Assembly: GCA_004556965.1 (NCBI GenBank)
Contig: SFFE01000002.1
Span: 186,001 to 250,000 of the forward strand
Direction: 5' to 3'
From: Clostridiales bacterium
Lineage (GTDB): Bacteria; Bacillota; Clostridia; Oscillospirales; Oscillospiraceae
Length of the DNA stretch: 64,000 bases
Both the position numbers and the translations under genes were made by a program. This document shows, piece by piece, positions 52,578 through 60,376 of this stretch. The stretch's first letter is position 1. Every line of letters begins with the position of its first letter. The notes beneath the pieces are model-generated. The model was not told the origin of the DNA. It worked only from the letters and a program-made list of their open reading frames with translations, and ran no database searches.

Positions 52578-53189
52578 ATGCCGCCAAAACCGAAGTTTAC
52601 ACGGGAAGAGATCGTGGCCGCCGCGCTGGAGCTGGTCAGCGCGAAGGGGATGGAGGCGTTGACCTCCCGCGATCTGGGGGCGCAGCTCGGCAGCTCCGCC
52701 CGCCCAATCTTCACGGTCTTTCGGAATATGGAGGAGGTACAGCAGGCGGTGCAGCAGGCCGCCATGGAACGCTTCAATGCCTTTGCGCAGAAGGCGATGC
52801 AGTACACGCCGGCCTTCAAACAGTTCGGGATGCAGATGATCCTGTTTGCGCAGGAGGAACCGAAGCTGTTTCAGCTCCTGTTTATGTCGGAAAATGAACA
52901 AGCCGGAAGTCTGGAGCATGTGTTTGCCGGGCTGGGAGAAACGGCGCGCGTCTGCATCGAAGTGATCGAGTCGGATTACGGGTTGGCACCGCAGGACGCG
53001 GAGCGGCTGTTTCAGCACGTGTGGATTCACACCTTTGGCATCGGCGCGCTATGCGCGACCCGCGTCTGCCGCTTTTCCGAAGCGGAGATCAATGAAATGC
53101 TGGGACAGGATTTTATGGCCATGATGCTGCTCGTGAAATCGGGAGCGCAGCAGACGACCGTAAAGCCTGTTTTGAAAACGGGGGAGTGA
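52578..53189 (+). CDS. TetR-family transcriptional regulator
   Basis: 203 residues. N-terminal HTH: FTREEIVAAALELVSAKGME, LTSRDLGAQLG and an unusual recognition region SSARPIFTVFRNMEEV (SARPIF in place of the common SxGxLYxHF). The helical C-terminal ligand domain has WIHTFGIGALCATRVC near its end. Probably represses its own exact-consensus promoter and the downstream operon. Confidence 0.9.
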   Translation: MPPKPKFTREEIVAAALELVSAKGMEALTSRDLGAQLGSSARPIFTVFRNMEEVQQAVQQAAMERFNAFAQKAMQYTPAFKQFGMQMILFAQEEPKLFQLLFMSENEQAGSLEHVFAGLGETARVCIEVIESDYGLAPQDAERLFQHVWIHTFGIGALCATRVCRFSEAEINEMLGQDFMAMMLLVKSGAQQTTVKPVLKTGE

Positions 53190-53191
53190 CC

Positions 53192-53224
53192 ATGAAAGCC
53201 AAGCTTTGGTTGAATACGCTCTGA
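53192..53224 (+). CDS. Possible 10-residue peptide or gene remnant
   Basis: ATG directly after the TetR stop with GGGGGAG upstream, reading MKAKLWLNTL then stop. It may be a translational link to the next gene, a leader, or the stub of a lost gene. No further support. Confidence 0.2.
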   Translation: MKAKLWLNTL

Positions 53225-53231
53225 TCATACG

Positions 53232-53780
53232 ATGAGAAAGCGGTATATCCCCAATACATTGAGCGCGTCCCGCGCCCTGCTTTCCATATGGCTTCTGTGG
53301 GCAAACGGTGTCTGGTTTTGGGTCGGATACGGTGTCTGTGGTCTGACCGACATTCTGGACGGATATTTTGCCAGACGGCTTCATGCAGAAAGTCAGACGG
53401 GCGCTGTGATAGACAGTCTTGCAGACATGCAGTTTTCTATCCTGTGCGCAGTTCGGCTGTTGCCGCAGGCGCATCTTTCAAAATGGGTGTGGCTCTGGAT
53501 CGGCGCGATCACTGCAGTTAAAATTGCCGCATTGTTACTCGCACGGGCGCAGCACAGACAGCCTGAGTTTGCGCATGCTACTGCGAATCGGATCACTGGA
53601 TTGCTGATTTTTTTGCTTTTGCCTGCAATGGTACAACTGCAATGGAGATGGCTGCAGTATCTGCTGTGCATCGCCGCGAGCTGCGCAGCGGTCGGGGAAC
53701 TTGTGGGAACCGGAAATATGGAAAAGAATGAACAGAAACAACGGATGGAGGAATCAAACAATGAACAAAAGACTGTATAA
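53232..53780 (+). CDS. CDP-alcohol phosphatidyltransferase family protein
   Basis: 182-residue membrane enzyme. The signature DGxxAR-(x)n-GxxxDxxxD is visible in DILDGYFARRLHAES and TGAVIDSLADMQF. About five helices. PgsA-like transfer of phosphatidyl from CDP-diacylglycerol to an alcohol is expected; the acceptor is unknown. The C-terminus is hydrophilic (EKNEQKQRMEESNNEQKTV). It overlaps the PspC gene by 20 bases. Confidence 0.85.
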   Translation: MRKRYIPNTLSASRALLSIWLLWANGVWFWVGYGVCGLTDILDGYFARRLHAESQTGAVIDSLADMQFSILCAVRLLPQAHLSKWVWLWIGAITAVKIAALLLARAQHRQPEFAHATANRITGLLIFLLLPAMVQLQWRWLQYLLCIAASCAAVGELVGTGNMEKNEQKQRMEESNNEQKTV

Positions 53781-53955
53781 ATCGAACGAAAACAAAATGC
53801 TGGACGGCGTGTGCGGCGGCATTGGCGAATACTTCGGCATGGATCCAACGCTCATCCGGCTGGCGTGGGTGTTGTTCTGCGCGCTCGGCGGCAGCGGCGT
53901 GATTGCCTATCTCCTTGCGGCGATCATCATTCCCCGCCGGCCGGAAGGATTTTGA
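53761..53955 (+). CDS. PspC-domain protein
   Basis: 64 residues: RLYKSNENKMLDGVCGGIGEY and FGMDPTLIRLAWVLF form the PspC domain, followed by one membrane helix (GVIAYLLAAIIIPRRP). PspC proteins bind or signal at stressed membranes. GGAGGA upstream of ATG 53761. Confidence 0.92.
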   Translation: MNKRLYKSNENKMLDGVCGGIGEYFGMDPTLIRLAWVLFCALGGSGVIAYLLAAIIIPRRPEGF

Positions 53956-53981
53956 CGCAGCGTCCGGAGGAAAGAAGCATC

Positions 53982-54896
53982 ATGCACAACATGATTGAGA
54001 TCGAACACCTATCCAAACGCTTCGGCGCTGTCGAAGCGGTGCAGAACTTGAGCTTCCACGTCAAAGAGGGCGAGCTGTTCGCCTTTCTGGGCGTGAACGG
54101 CGCGGGCAAAAGCACCACGATCAACATCCTGTGCGGACAGCTTGCCAAGGATGCCGGAACCGTCCGGATCGGCGGGGTCGATCTGGATACCGACGCCGGC
54201 ACCATCAAGCGCAGCCTGGGCGTGGTATTCCAGAACTCCGTGCTGGATCAGGCGCTGACGGTGCAGGACAATCTGGAAAGCCGGGCGGCGCTGTACGGGA
54301 TCACCGGCAGCGCGTTCAAAACCCGGCTTGCCGAGCTTGCGGCGCTGCTGGATTTCGAGGATTTGCGCAAGCGCCCGGTGGGCAAGCTTTCCGGCGGCCA
54401 GCGGCGCAGGATCGACATTGCCCGCGCGCTGCTGCATGCGCCGAAGCTCCTGATTCTGGACGAGCCGACCACCGGCCTCGATCCTCAGACCAGAAGACTT
54501 TTGTGGGACGCCATCGGCGACCTGCGCAGACAGCGACATATGACGGTGTTCCTTACCACCCATTACATGGAGGAAGCTGCCGACGCGGACTACGTGGTCA
54601 TTCTGGACAGCGGCAAGATTGCCGCCGAGGGTACGCCGCTGGCGCTGAAAAACGCCTATACCGGCGACTTTATCACGCTCTACGGCGTGACGGCGGAGCA
54701 GGCTGGCGCGCTGGGCTGCCCCTGCGAGCCGCTGCGGGATGCCTGCCGGGTCTCGGTACCGGACACCGCTTCGGCCACGGAGCTGATTTTAAAATACCCG
54801 GAGCTGTTCCGGGATTACGAGATTACCAAGGGCAAAATGGACGACGTATTTTTGGCCGTGACCGGCAAAAAACTGACGGGAGGTGCGGAAAAATGA
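53982..54896 (+). CDS. ABC-2 type exporter ATP-binding protein
   Basis: 304 residues, DrrA/NodI-like: Walker A GVNGAGKST (37-45), signature LSGGQRRRIDIA, Walker B LLILDEPTTGLDP and switch TTHYMEEA. The C-terminal extension of about 80 residues is typical for drug-export ATPases. Starts at ATG 53982, 11 bases after GGAGG; a second ATG at 53991 is possible. Overlaps the permease by ATGA. Confidence 0.93.
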   Translation: MHNMIEIEHLSKRFGAVEAVQNLSFHVKEGELFAFLGVNGAGKSTTINILCGQLAKDAGTVRIGGVDLDTDAGTIKRSLGVVFQNSVLDQALTVQDNLESRAALYGITGSAFKTRLAELAALLDFEDLRKRPVGKLSGGQRRRIDIARALLHAPKLLILDEPTTGLDPQTRRLLWDAIGDLRRQRHMTVFLTTHYMEEAADADYVVILDSGKIAAEGTPLALKNAYTGDFITLYGVTAEQAGALGCPCEPLRDACRVSVPDTASATELILKYPELFRDYEITKGKMDDVFLAVTGKKLTGGAEK

Positions 54897-55795
54897 GCGC
54901 ACTGCATGCGTTGGTCAAGCGGAACACGAAGCTCTTTTTTAAGGACAAGGGCATGTTCTTTACCTCGCTCATCACGCCGGTGATTTTGCTGGTGCTGTAC
55001 GGCAGCTTTCTGGGCGGCGTCTATGAGGATACCTTCCGCGGCGTGCTGGAGGGCTTCGGCGCGCCGGTATCGGACAGGCTCCTCGGCGGCTGCGTGGGCG
55101 GCGAGCTGGCCTCGTCTCTGCTGGCGGTGTGCTGCGTGACGGTAGCTTTCTGCTCCAACATGCTCATGGTGCAGGACAAGGTCAGCGGGGCACGGCACGA
55201 TCTGACCATCACGCCGGTGCGCAGCGGGACGCTCGCGCTGGGCTATTACATTGCGACGCTGCTTTCCACGCTGCTGGTGTGTTATGTGGCAACCGGCGTG
55301 TGCCTGCTGTATCTGTCGAAGGTGGGATGGTACCTGACCGGGGGCGATGTGCTGTGCCTGCTGCTGGATGTGCTGCTGCTGGTGCTGTTCGGCACGGCGC
55401 TGTCAAGCATCATCAACCATTTTCTGTCCAGCCAGGGGCAGATTTCTGCGGTCGGAACGATCGTCAGCGCGGGCTACGGCTTTCTCTGCGGGGCGTATAT
55501 GCCCATCTCCCAGTTTTCCGAGGGGCTGCAGAAGCTCATCTCCTTTCTGCCGGGTACGTACGGCACCTCGCTTTTGCGCAATCACGCGCTGCGCGGCGTG
55601 TTCGGGGAGATGGAGGCGCAGGGCTTTCCGGCGGAAGCGGTGGAGACCATCCGGGACGCGGTGGACTGCAACCTGTATTTCTTCGGAGACCGGGTGGAGC
55701 CTGGGGCGATGTACGCCGTCCTTGGCGGCGCGGTCGTTGTGCTGATCGCCGTCTATGTTCTGCTGAATGTGCTGCGCGGCGCAAAGCAGAAATAA
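54893..55795 (+). CDS. ABC-2 type exporter permease
   Basis: 300 residues with six hydrophobic segments and a large first extracellular loop. FFKDKGMFFTSLITPVILL is typical of ABC-2 permeases; the middle LGYYIATLLSTLLVCYVATG and FLCGAYMPISQFSEGLQKL fit. Partner of the preceding ATPase. Under the TetR regulator this is likely drug or lipid export (inferred). Confidence 0.9.
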   Translation: MSALHALVKRNTKLFFKDKGMFFTSLITPVILLVLYGSFLGGVYEDTFRGVLEGFGAPVSDRLLGGCVGGELASSLLAVCCVTVAFCSNMLMVQDKVSGARHDLTITPVRSGTLALGYYIATLLSTLLVCYVATGVCLLYLSKVGWYLTGGDVLCLLLDVLLLVLFGTALSSIINHFLSSQGQISAVGTIVSAGYGFLCGAYMPISQFSEGLQKLISFLPGTYGTSLLRNHALRGVFGEMEAQGFPAEAVETIRDAVDCNLYFFGDRVEPGAMYAVLGGAVVVLIAVYVLLNVLRGAKQK

Positions 55796-55807
55796 AGGAG
55801 CAGGCGT

Positions 55808-56080
55808 ATGCGGGATTTTGTGATGGCGGCGCTGCCGTGGGTCGTGATCGGCCTTGCCGTCGCGGTATTTATGGCGAATTGCGCACAGAAAGAAGACCGT
55901 GCAAAATCGAAAACGTACGGTATGGCGATCGGTATGTCCGTTGGAATTCTGGCCGGCATTGCGCTTTCCGCAATGGGCGTGCTGGAGAATGACGCGCTTG
56001 GGATCGGGATCGGGATGCTCTGGGGCATCGCGCTCGGCGGAACAGGCGGAAAACAAAACGAGAAGGACGGCCGCAATTAG
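55808..56080 (+). CDS. Small membrane protein, unknown
   Basis: 90 residues with an N-terminal helix (ALPWVVIGLAVAVFMANC), a charged segment EDRAKSKTYG and two more hydrophobic stretches rich in Gly (GMSVGILAGIALSAMGVL, LGIGIGMLWGIALGGTGG). AAAGGAGC precedes ATG. Probably part of the TetR/ABC operon. Family not recognised. Confidence 0.7.
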   Translation: MRDFVMAALPWVVIGLAVAVFMANCAQKEDRAKSKTYGMAIGMSVGILAGIALSAMGVLENDALGIGIGMLWGIALGGTGGKQNEKDGRN

Positions 56081-56104
56081 GCGGCTTCGTCCGGGAGGAA
56101 CAAC

Positions 56105-56569
56105 ATGAAGCTGAAAAACCCATTGCTGGCTGTGACCGACATGGAGCGGTCCGTGGCGTTTTATCAAACGGTGCTGGGACTGCGCAAGACCATGGATTTC
56201 GGCGCAAACGTGACACTGACGGGCGGCTTATCCCTGCAGACCTGCGAGAGCTGGGCGGCGTTTCTCGGCAAGGCGCCCGAAGAACTGGGCTGGAGCGGCA
56301 AGGTGAGCGAGATCTATTTTGAGGAAGAGAATTTCGACGCCTTTGCGGAAAAACTCCGGCAGCTTGACATCCACTATGTCCACCCCGTCAAAGAGCACGC
56401 CTGGGGACAACGTGTGGTGCGTTTTTACGACCCGGACGGCCACATCATCGAGGTGGGCGAAACTATGAAAACGGTCTGCCGGCGGTTTCTGGATGTTGGC
56501 ATGACTCCGGAGCAGACGGCCGAACGGATGGATGTGCCACTGAAGTTCGTGAGGGCGTGTATGCGCTGA
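56105..56569 (+). CDS. VOC/glyoxalase-fold protein
   Basis: 154 residues. NPLLAVTDMERSVAFYQTVL and RVVRFYDPDGHIIEVGET are the standard beginning and end of a vicinal-oxygen-chelate domain. A C-terminal helical tail (GMTPEQTAERMDVPLKFVRA) is commonly seen in this subgroup. Possible metal ligands are few, so a binding or resistance function is as likely as catalysis. GGGAGGAA upstream. Confidence 0.85.
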   Translation: MKLKNPLLAVTDMERSVAFYQTVLGLRKTMDFGANVTLTGGLSLQTCESWAAFLGKAPEELGWSGKVSEIYFEEENFDAFAEKLRQLDIHYVHPVKEHAWGQRVVRFYDPDGHIIEVGETMKTVCRRFLDVGMTPEQTAERMDVPLKFVRACMR

Positions 56570-56680
56570 CGGCACGCAAACCGTCCGGCGGCTGAGCGCC
56601 GAGACGGTCGTGAACGGATTGCACGATACGCCGGTGTGCTTTGCGGAAGACGGCTTTTCTCAGGCGGCGGAAAATAACCC

Positions 56681-56711
56681 TTGACTCTCACACTGTGGCA
56701 GGCACTACAAT
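56681..56711 (+). promoter_or_regulatory. MerR-type promoter with 19-bp spacer
   Basis: TTGACT (56681-56686) and TACAAT (56706-56711) are 19 bases apart, the over-long spacing that MerR-family activators correct by DNA distortion. It sits 42 bases before the MerR-family gene, so autoregulation is expected. Confidence 0.85.
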
Positions 56712-56752
56712 GCACTTGCGCGCAAGACAACCAACAGATCTGGAGGTATCCC

Positions 56753-57571
56753 GTGCTAAAAATCGGAGATTTTTCAAAACTGTCCAGAGTCAGCATTCGT
56801 ATGCTCCGTTACTACGATGACATCGGCCTGCTCAAGCCGGCGGAGACGGACCCGTATACCGCCTACCGGTATTACAGCGAAAACCAGCTTCCTGCCGTGA
56901 GCCGGATCACGGCACTGAAAGACATGGGGTTCGGCCTGTCCGCGATTGGAGAGATGCTCGCCGGCGACAACGACAAGGAGACGCTGATGCGCCGCCTGCG
57001 TCTGAAGCAGGCAGAGCTTTTGGAATTGCAGGAACAGACGGCATACCGCCTGCGGCTTCTGGAGACAGCCTTGGAACGGCTGAGAAAGGACGATCAAGCA
57101 ATGAAATATGATGTTACCCTCAAAACTTTCCCCACGCGCTATGCGGCGACGGTCCGGATGACGATCCCCAGCTATGGGGAGGAGGGCGTGCTGTGGAGCA
57201 CGCTGATGAGCGAAACGGCCCGGATGAACCTCATACCCGATGAGCCCTGTTATTGCTGTGCCGTGTTCCACGACAAGGAGTTCAAGGAGACCGACGTGGA
57301 TGTGGAGGTGCAGAAAACGGTCAAGGGACACTATCCGGATACCGAGCATGTGATCTTCCGCACGCTGCCGGAGGTGACCGTGGCCGCCGCCATCTGCCGC
57401 GGCTCTTATTCCCAGATGGGAGACATCAACGCCGCCGTTGCCCGGTGGGTATCGGACAACGGCTATGTGTATGACGGCCCTATGTTCAACATCTATCACG
57501 TCAGTCCGCACGAGACCTCGGATCCCAATGAGTTTGTGACTGAGGTGTGCTATCCCGTGAAAAAGAAGTAA
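56753..57571 (+). CDS. MerR-family regulator with GyrI-like effector domain
   Basis: 272 residues. N-terminal MerR HTH (LKIGDFSKLSRVSIRMLRYY, DDIGLLKPAETDPYTAYRYY), coiled-coil dimer helix, then a GyrI/BmrR-like ligand domain from about residue 118 (TFPTRYAATVRMTIPSYGEE and EVTVAAAICRGSYSQMGDIN). Such proteins sense bulky cationic or hydrophobic drugs. Start is GTG 56753, six bases after GGAGGT. Confidence 0.92.
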   Translation: MLKIGDFSKLSRVSIRMLRYYDDIGLLKPAETDPYTAYRYYSENQLPAVSRITALKDMGFGLSAIGEMLAGDNDKETLMRRLRLKQAELLELQEQTAYRLRLLETALERLRKDDQAMKYDVTLKTFPTRYAATVRMTIPSYGEEGVLWSTLMSETARMNLIPDEPCYCCAVFHDKEFKETDVDVEVQKTVKGHYPDTEHVIFRTLPEVTVAAAICRGSYSQMGDINAAVARWVSDNGYVYDGPMFNIYHVSPHETSDPNEFVTEVCYPVKKK

Positions 57572-57579
57572 AAAAACAA

Positions 57580-57610
57580 GGACACGCCGCAGCACTTCTG
57601 CGGCGTGTCC
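57580..57610 (+). terminator. Terminator after MerR-family gene
   Basis: 13-bp stem 57580-57592/57598-57610; no clear T-run. Confidence 0.7.
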
Positions 57611-57690
57611 TGACTTGGGCGATTTGGCAAGGAAAGTCGAGCAATTGTATGACGGCGTCTGCTAAACTCAGACTGTCGGAGGTGAAAAGC

Positions 57691-58587
57691 ATGAACGAAC
57701 AGATTCTGGCGGTTCAGCGGATGCAGGATTACATTGACGCGCATCTGGAAGAAACGATCACGCTTGCGGCGTTATCGCAGGTATCACTGTTTTCGCCGTG
57801 GTATTCCTATCGCCTGTTTCAGCGGCATACCGGCCTGACGGTCACGGAATATGTTCGCCGGCTGCGGCTTTCCAGATCTGCCATGCGGCTGAAACACGAG
57901 CGCTGCCGCGTGACGGACGTGGCTTACGAGCTGGGCTTTGGCAGCGTGGACGGTTACCAGCGGGCGTTTCACCGGGCGTTTGGCTGCAATCCCGCCGAAT
58001 ACGCCAGAACGAAGGTTCCCATTCCGCTTTTTATTCCTTACGGCGTCAAATTCAGAGCACTCAGAAAGGAACCGATGGATATGAGCAACGTACAGAGCGC
58101 GTTTGTGCAGCTGATGCACAAGCCGGAACGCAAAGCCGTCATCAAGCGCGGCGTGAAAGCTGAGGACTATTTTGCCTACTGTGAGGAGGTAGGCTGCGAC
58201 GTCTGGGGGATCTTGAAGAGCATGGACTCCCTGTGCGGCGAGCCGGTCTGCCTGTGGCTGCCGGAAGCTGCCCGGAAGCCGGGCACCTCCGTCTACGTGC
58301 AGGGTGTGGAGGTAGCGACGGACTATGCCGGGGACGTGCCGGAGGGCTTCGATGTGATCGGCCTGCCGGCGGCGGAGTATCTGATGTTTCAGGGCGAGCC
58401 GTTTTGCGAGGAAGCGTACTGTGATGCGATCACAGCGGTGCAGCGCGCCGCTGACCGGTATGATCCTGCGCTGATCGGCTATCAGTGGGACGACACAAAT
58501 CCCCGCATCCAGCTTGAGCCGCGCGGGGAGCGGGGCTACATTGAGCTGCGCGCCGTGCGCCCGCTGCCGGCGGAGCAGCACGTGTGA
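57691..58587 (+). CDS. AraC-family regulator with GyrI-like domain
   Basis: 298 residues. N-terminal double HTH of AraC type (ITLAALSQVSLFSPWYSYRL, VTDVAYELGFGSVDGYQRAF), then a C-terminal GyrI-like effector domain from about residue 135 (GILKSMDSLCGEP and EYLMFQGEPF). The DNA-binding part first and sensor last is the Rob/SoxS-with-GyrI arrangement. GGAGGTG precedes the ATG. Directly follows the MerR protein that has a similar sensor domain. Confidence 0.9.
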   Translation: MNEQILAVQRMQDYIDAHLEETITLAALSQVSLFSPWYSYRLFQRHTGLTVTEYVRRLRLSRSAMRLKHERCRVTDVAYELGFGSVDGYQRAFHRAFGCNPAEYARTKVPIPLFIPYGVKFRALRKEPMDMSNVQSAFVQLMHKPERKAVIKRGVKAEDYFAYCEEVGCDVWGILKSMDSLCGEPVCLWLPEAARKPGTSVYVQGVEVATDYAGDVPEGFDVIGLPAAEYLMFQGEPFCEEAYCDAITAVQRAADRYDPALIGYQWDDTNPRIQLEPRGERGYIELRAVRPLPAEQHV

Positions 58588-58662
58588 GGGCGAGGCTTTG
58601 GCGCTGTGACCGGCATAGAACGGGCGTCCTGATGCATAGGAATCCTGTGGGAGGGAAACATC

Positions 58663-58926
58663 ATGGACTTTGGCGTTGCATCCGTGGCGTCGATCACCGT
58701 CATCGCCTATCTCGTCGGTGCGCTGGTCAAGGCCAGCGGGCTGAACAATAAGTGGATCCCCATCCTCTGCGGCGTCGTTGGCGGCGCGCTGGGCGCTGTA
58801 GCAAAGGCGGTCGGCATGCCGGATTTCCCGGCGGGGGACTACATCACGGCGGTCGCCGTCGGCATCGTGAGCGGCCTTGCCGCCACCGGCGTGAACCAGT
58901 GCGTGAAGCAAATGAAAAGCGAGTGA
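58663..58926 (+). CDS. Phage holin family protein, isolated
   Basis: 87 residues with three hydrophobic segments (ASITVIAYLVGALVKA, IPILCGVVGGALGAVA, YITAVAVGIVSGLAATG) and a Lys-rich tail. It resembles small clostridial phage holins. No endolysin or other phage gene is nearby, so it is either a remnant or a domesticated pore-former. GGGAGGGAAA precedes ATG. Confidence 0.75.
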   Translation: MDFGVASVASITVIAYLVGALVKASGLNNKWIPILCGVVGGALGAVAKAVGMPDFPAGDYITAVAVGIVSGLAATGVNQCVKQMKSE

Positions 58927-58936
58927 GTACGCAGCG

Positions 58937-58975
58937 CCGCCCCCGGAAGATCAGCCGATCTTCCGGGGGCGGTTT
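58937..58975. terminator. 16-bp terminator hairpin
   Basis: Stem 58937-58952/58957-58972, AGCC loop, then TTT. Lies between the holin gene and the convergent MFS remnant. Confidence 0.85.
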
Positions 58976-59017
58976 CTGCTCGGATTTTGACGTCACGTTA
59001 CTTTTGCACATGGAATG

Positions 59018-59479
59018 TCACTTGGCGGAGTTCGCGGTACTGCGCCTTACCCCAAAGATTGAGATCATCAACAGCACCACCGCTCCAATCGCCATCCAAA
59101 GGAAGGACACATTCATGCCGTGCATCAAAGCGTTATCTCCATAAGCCGCTGCAGAGTTTATGCTCACCGTATTCATAATTCCAACAAATACGGCCGTTCC
59201 AATTGCCCCGGCAATGGTGCGGAAGGAGGTCAGCAGCGAGGACGCGTCCGCCACCTTTTGGGACTTCACATTGCTGGTGCCCCATGTCAGCAGAGGCATC
59301 ATCAGACTGCCGATGGAAATGTTGCGGATCACATTGAGACCGGCGGCGACCCAGAGAGGCGTACTCATGGTCAGAAAATACATACCGATGTTGCTGACAA
59401 CCAGAATGGCAGCGCCGGCAACAAAGATTTTTTTGATCCCCATTTTGTCATATACCGAGGGCTGCAACAACAAAACCAA
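59018..59479 (-). pseudogene. Truncated MFS (DHA2/EmrB-type) transporter, C-terminal remnant
   Basis: About 150 residues remain, starting abruptly near YDKMGIKKIFVAG and including the last four or five helices (LNVIRNISIGSLMMPLLTWG, IAGAIGTAVFVGIMNTVSIN). A stop lies a few codons upstream of the first possible start, and the N-terminal two thirds are absent. A complete DHA2 transporter has about 450-500 residues. The segment just upstream (59448-59543) encodes an unrelated 31-residue frame. I regard it as a decayed gene. Confidence 0.8.
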
Positions 59480-59556
59480 AGTCTTGAAACGCGTTTGCTA
59501 CGGCCTCCGTAACTTCCACCGTTTCCGCAACAGAATCCTCCATTGTGCCTCATGAC

Positions 59557-59606
59557 ACCTAAGAAGAAGGAGCATGTGGCTCGCCACATACTCCTTCTTC
59601 TTAGGT
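59557..59606. repeat. Long near-perfect hairpin at the end of the MFS remnant
   Basis: 16-bp outer stem 59557-59572/59591-59606 plus a 7-bp inner stem 59574-59580/59583-59589 with a single mismatch between. Could be a terminator or the trace of a small mobile element; it lies close to where the MFS gene is cut. Confidence 0.6.
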
Positions 59607-59650
59607 CTTCTTCTTTTGTTCTACCCCAACTATTGACATAGAACCTAAAA

Positions 59651-59687
59651 AGACAGCGACACGCGCAAGCGCGTCGCTGTCTTTTTT
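59651..59687 (+). terminator. Terminator hairpin with T-run
   Basis: 10-bp stem 59651-59660/59673-59682 with inner GCGC/GCGC pairing, then six T (59682-59687). No gene on the plus strand obviously ends here. Confidence 0.65.
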
Positions 59688-59736
59688 GTAGTCGCAACCG
59701 TATAGATGCCGCCAGTTTCGGCCCCGCACCTAAAAA

Positions 59737-59780
59737 CCAAATCACAACCCAACAAAGTGGTTGTGATTTGGAAAGGAGGA
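59737..59780 (+). repeat. Stem-loop/AAAGGAGG element, copy 1
   Basis: 13-bp stem 59737-59749/59759-59771, immediately followed by AAAGGAGGA. Only tiny reading frames follow (for example MSDDFLK from 59793). See copies at 59948 and 60609. Confidence 0.5.
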
Positions 59781-59819
59781 GCGACGGCGTGAATGAGCGA
59801 TGACTTTTTAAAATAAAAA

Positions 59820-59851
59820 GTCGTCGCGAACGATACAAAGTCCGCGACGAC
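59820..59851 (-). terminator. Terminator of the tRNA cluster (minus strand)
   Basis: 9-bp stem 59820-59828/59843-59851; read on the minus strand it is followed by a T-rich run (TTTTTATTTT). Confidence 0.8.
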
Positions 59852-59852
59852 G

Positions 59853-59928
59853 TGGTGCTCCAGCGGGGATTCGAACCCCGGACACCCTGCTTAAAAGGCA
59901 GGTGCTCTGCCTACTGAGCTACTGGGGC
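59853..59928 (-). tRNA. tRNA-Lys (anticodon UUU), CCA encoded
   Basis: Complete cloverleaf: acceptor GCCCCAG/CTGGAGC, D-stem GCTC/GAGC, anticodon stem CCTGC/GCAGG with loop CTTTTAA, T-arm CGGGG-TTCGAAT-CCCCG, discriminator A and CCA. The acceptor stem has a C3-A70 mismatch. Last gene of the five-tRNA transcript. Confidence 0.95.
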
Positions 59929-59947
59929 ATGTTCGGTGATCTATCTA

Positions 59948-59990
59948 CAAAATCGAAACGCAGCGAAGCGGTTTTGATTTTGAAAGGAAA
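59948..59990 (+). repeat. Stem-loop/AAAGGA element, copy 2
   Basis: 12-bp stem 59948-59959/59971-59982 (one G-U), followed by AAAGGAAAA. The 3' arm GTTTTGATTTTGAAAGGA closely matches copy 1. It lies between tRNA-Lys and tRNA-Gln. A perfect 18-base palindrome sits further on at 60012-60029. Confidence 0.5.
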
Positions 59991-60059
59991 AACAAGGCTG
60001 TCGGTCTACGGAATCGCACGCGTGCGATTGCAGGACCTTACAGCGTTGTTTTGACGCTA

Positions 60060-60133
60060 TGGCTGGGATGGCGGGACTCGAACCCACGATATCAGAGTCA
60101 AAGTCTGGTGTGTTACCGTTACACTACATCCCA
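60060..60133 (-). tRNA. tRNA-Gln (anticodon UUG), CCA encoded
   Basis: Acceptor TGGGATG/CATCCCA, discriminator G, CCA; D-stem GTGT/ACAC; anticodon loop CTTTGAC; T-arm GTGGG-TTCGAGT-CCCGC. The U-A first pair and G73 are typical of glutamine tRNA. Confidence 0.95.
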
Positions 60134-60182
60134 ATGAAAGGGATATATAAGGGGATTGGGATTTCTCCCAATCCCCATTTTG

Positions 60183-60259
60183 TGGGGTGGGTAAAGGGGT
60201 TCGAACCCTCGACACCCGGAACCACAATCCGGTGCTCTCCCAGCTGAGCTATACCCACC
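60183..60259 (-). tRNA. tRNA-His (anticodon GUG), CCA encoded
   Basis: Acceptor GTGGGTA/TACCCAC with encoded extra G-1 opposite C73, the histidine identity element; anticodon loop TTGTGGT; CCA encoded. Confidence 0.96.
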
Positions 60260-60272
60260 ATATCGTCAAAAA

Positions 60273-60349
<77 letters not shown>

Positions 60350-60376
60350 ATATGCCGCAACCGCTTCCGAATTGGC

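Noticed and set aside
56570..56680. Coherent-looking frame (TVRRLSAETVVNGLHDTP and on) after the VOC gene
   Set aside because: No start codon and an in-frame stop just upstream; at most a short relic, no family recognised.
58663..58926. Prophage signalled by the holin
   Set aside because: No integrase, structural, lysis or attachment features nearby; neighbouring genes are ordinary regulators and a terminator.
59772..59816. Tiny frames MNER and MSDDFLK behind a good ribosome-site sequence
   Set aside because: Too short, and the ribosome-site sequence belongs to the repeated stem-loop element.
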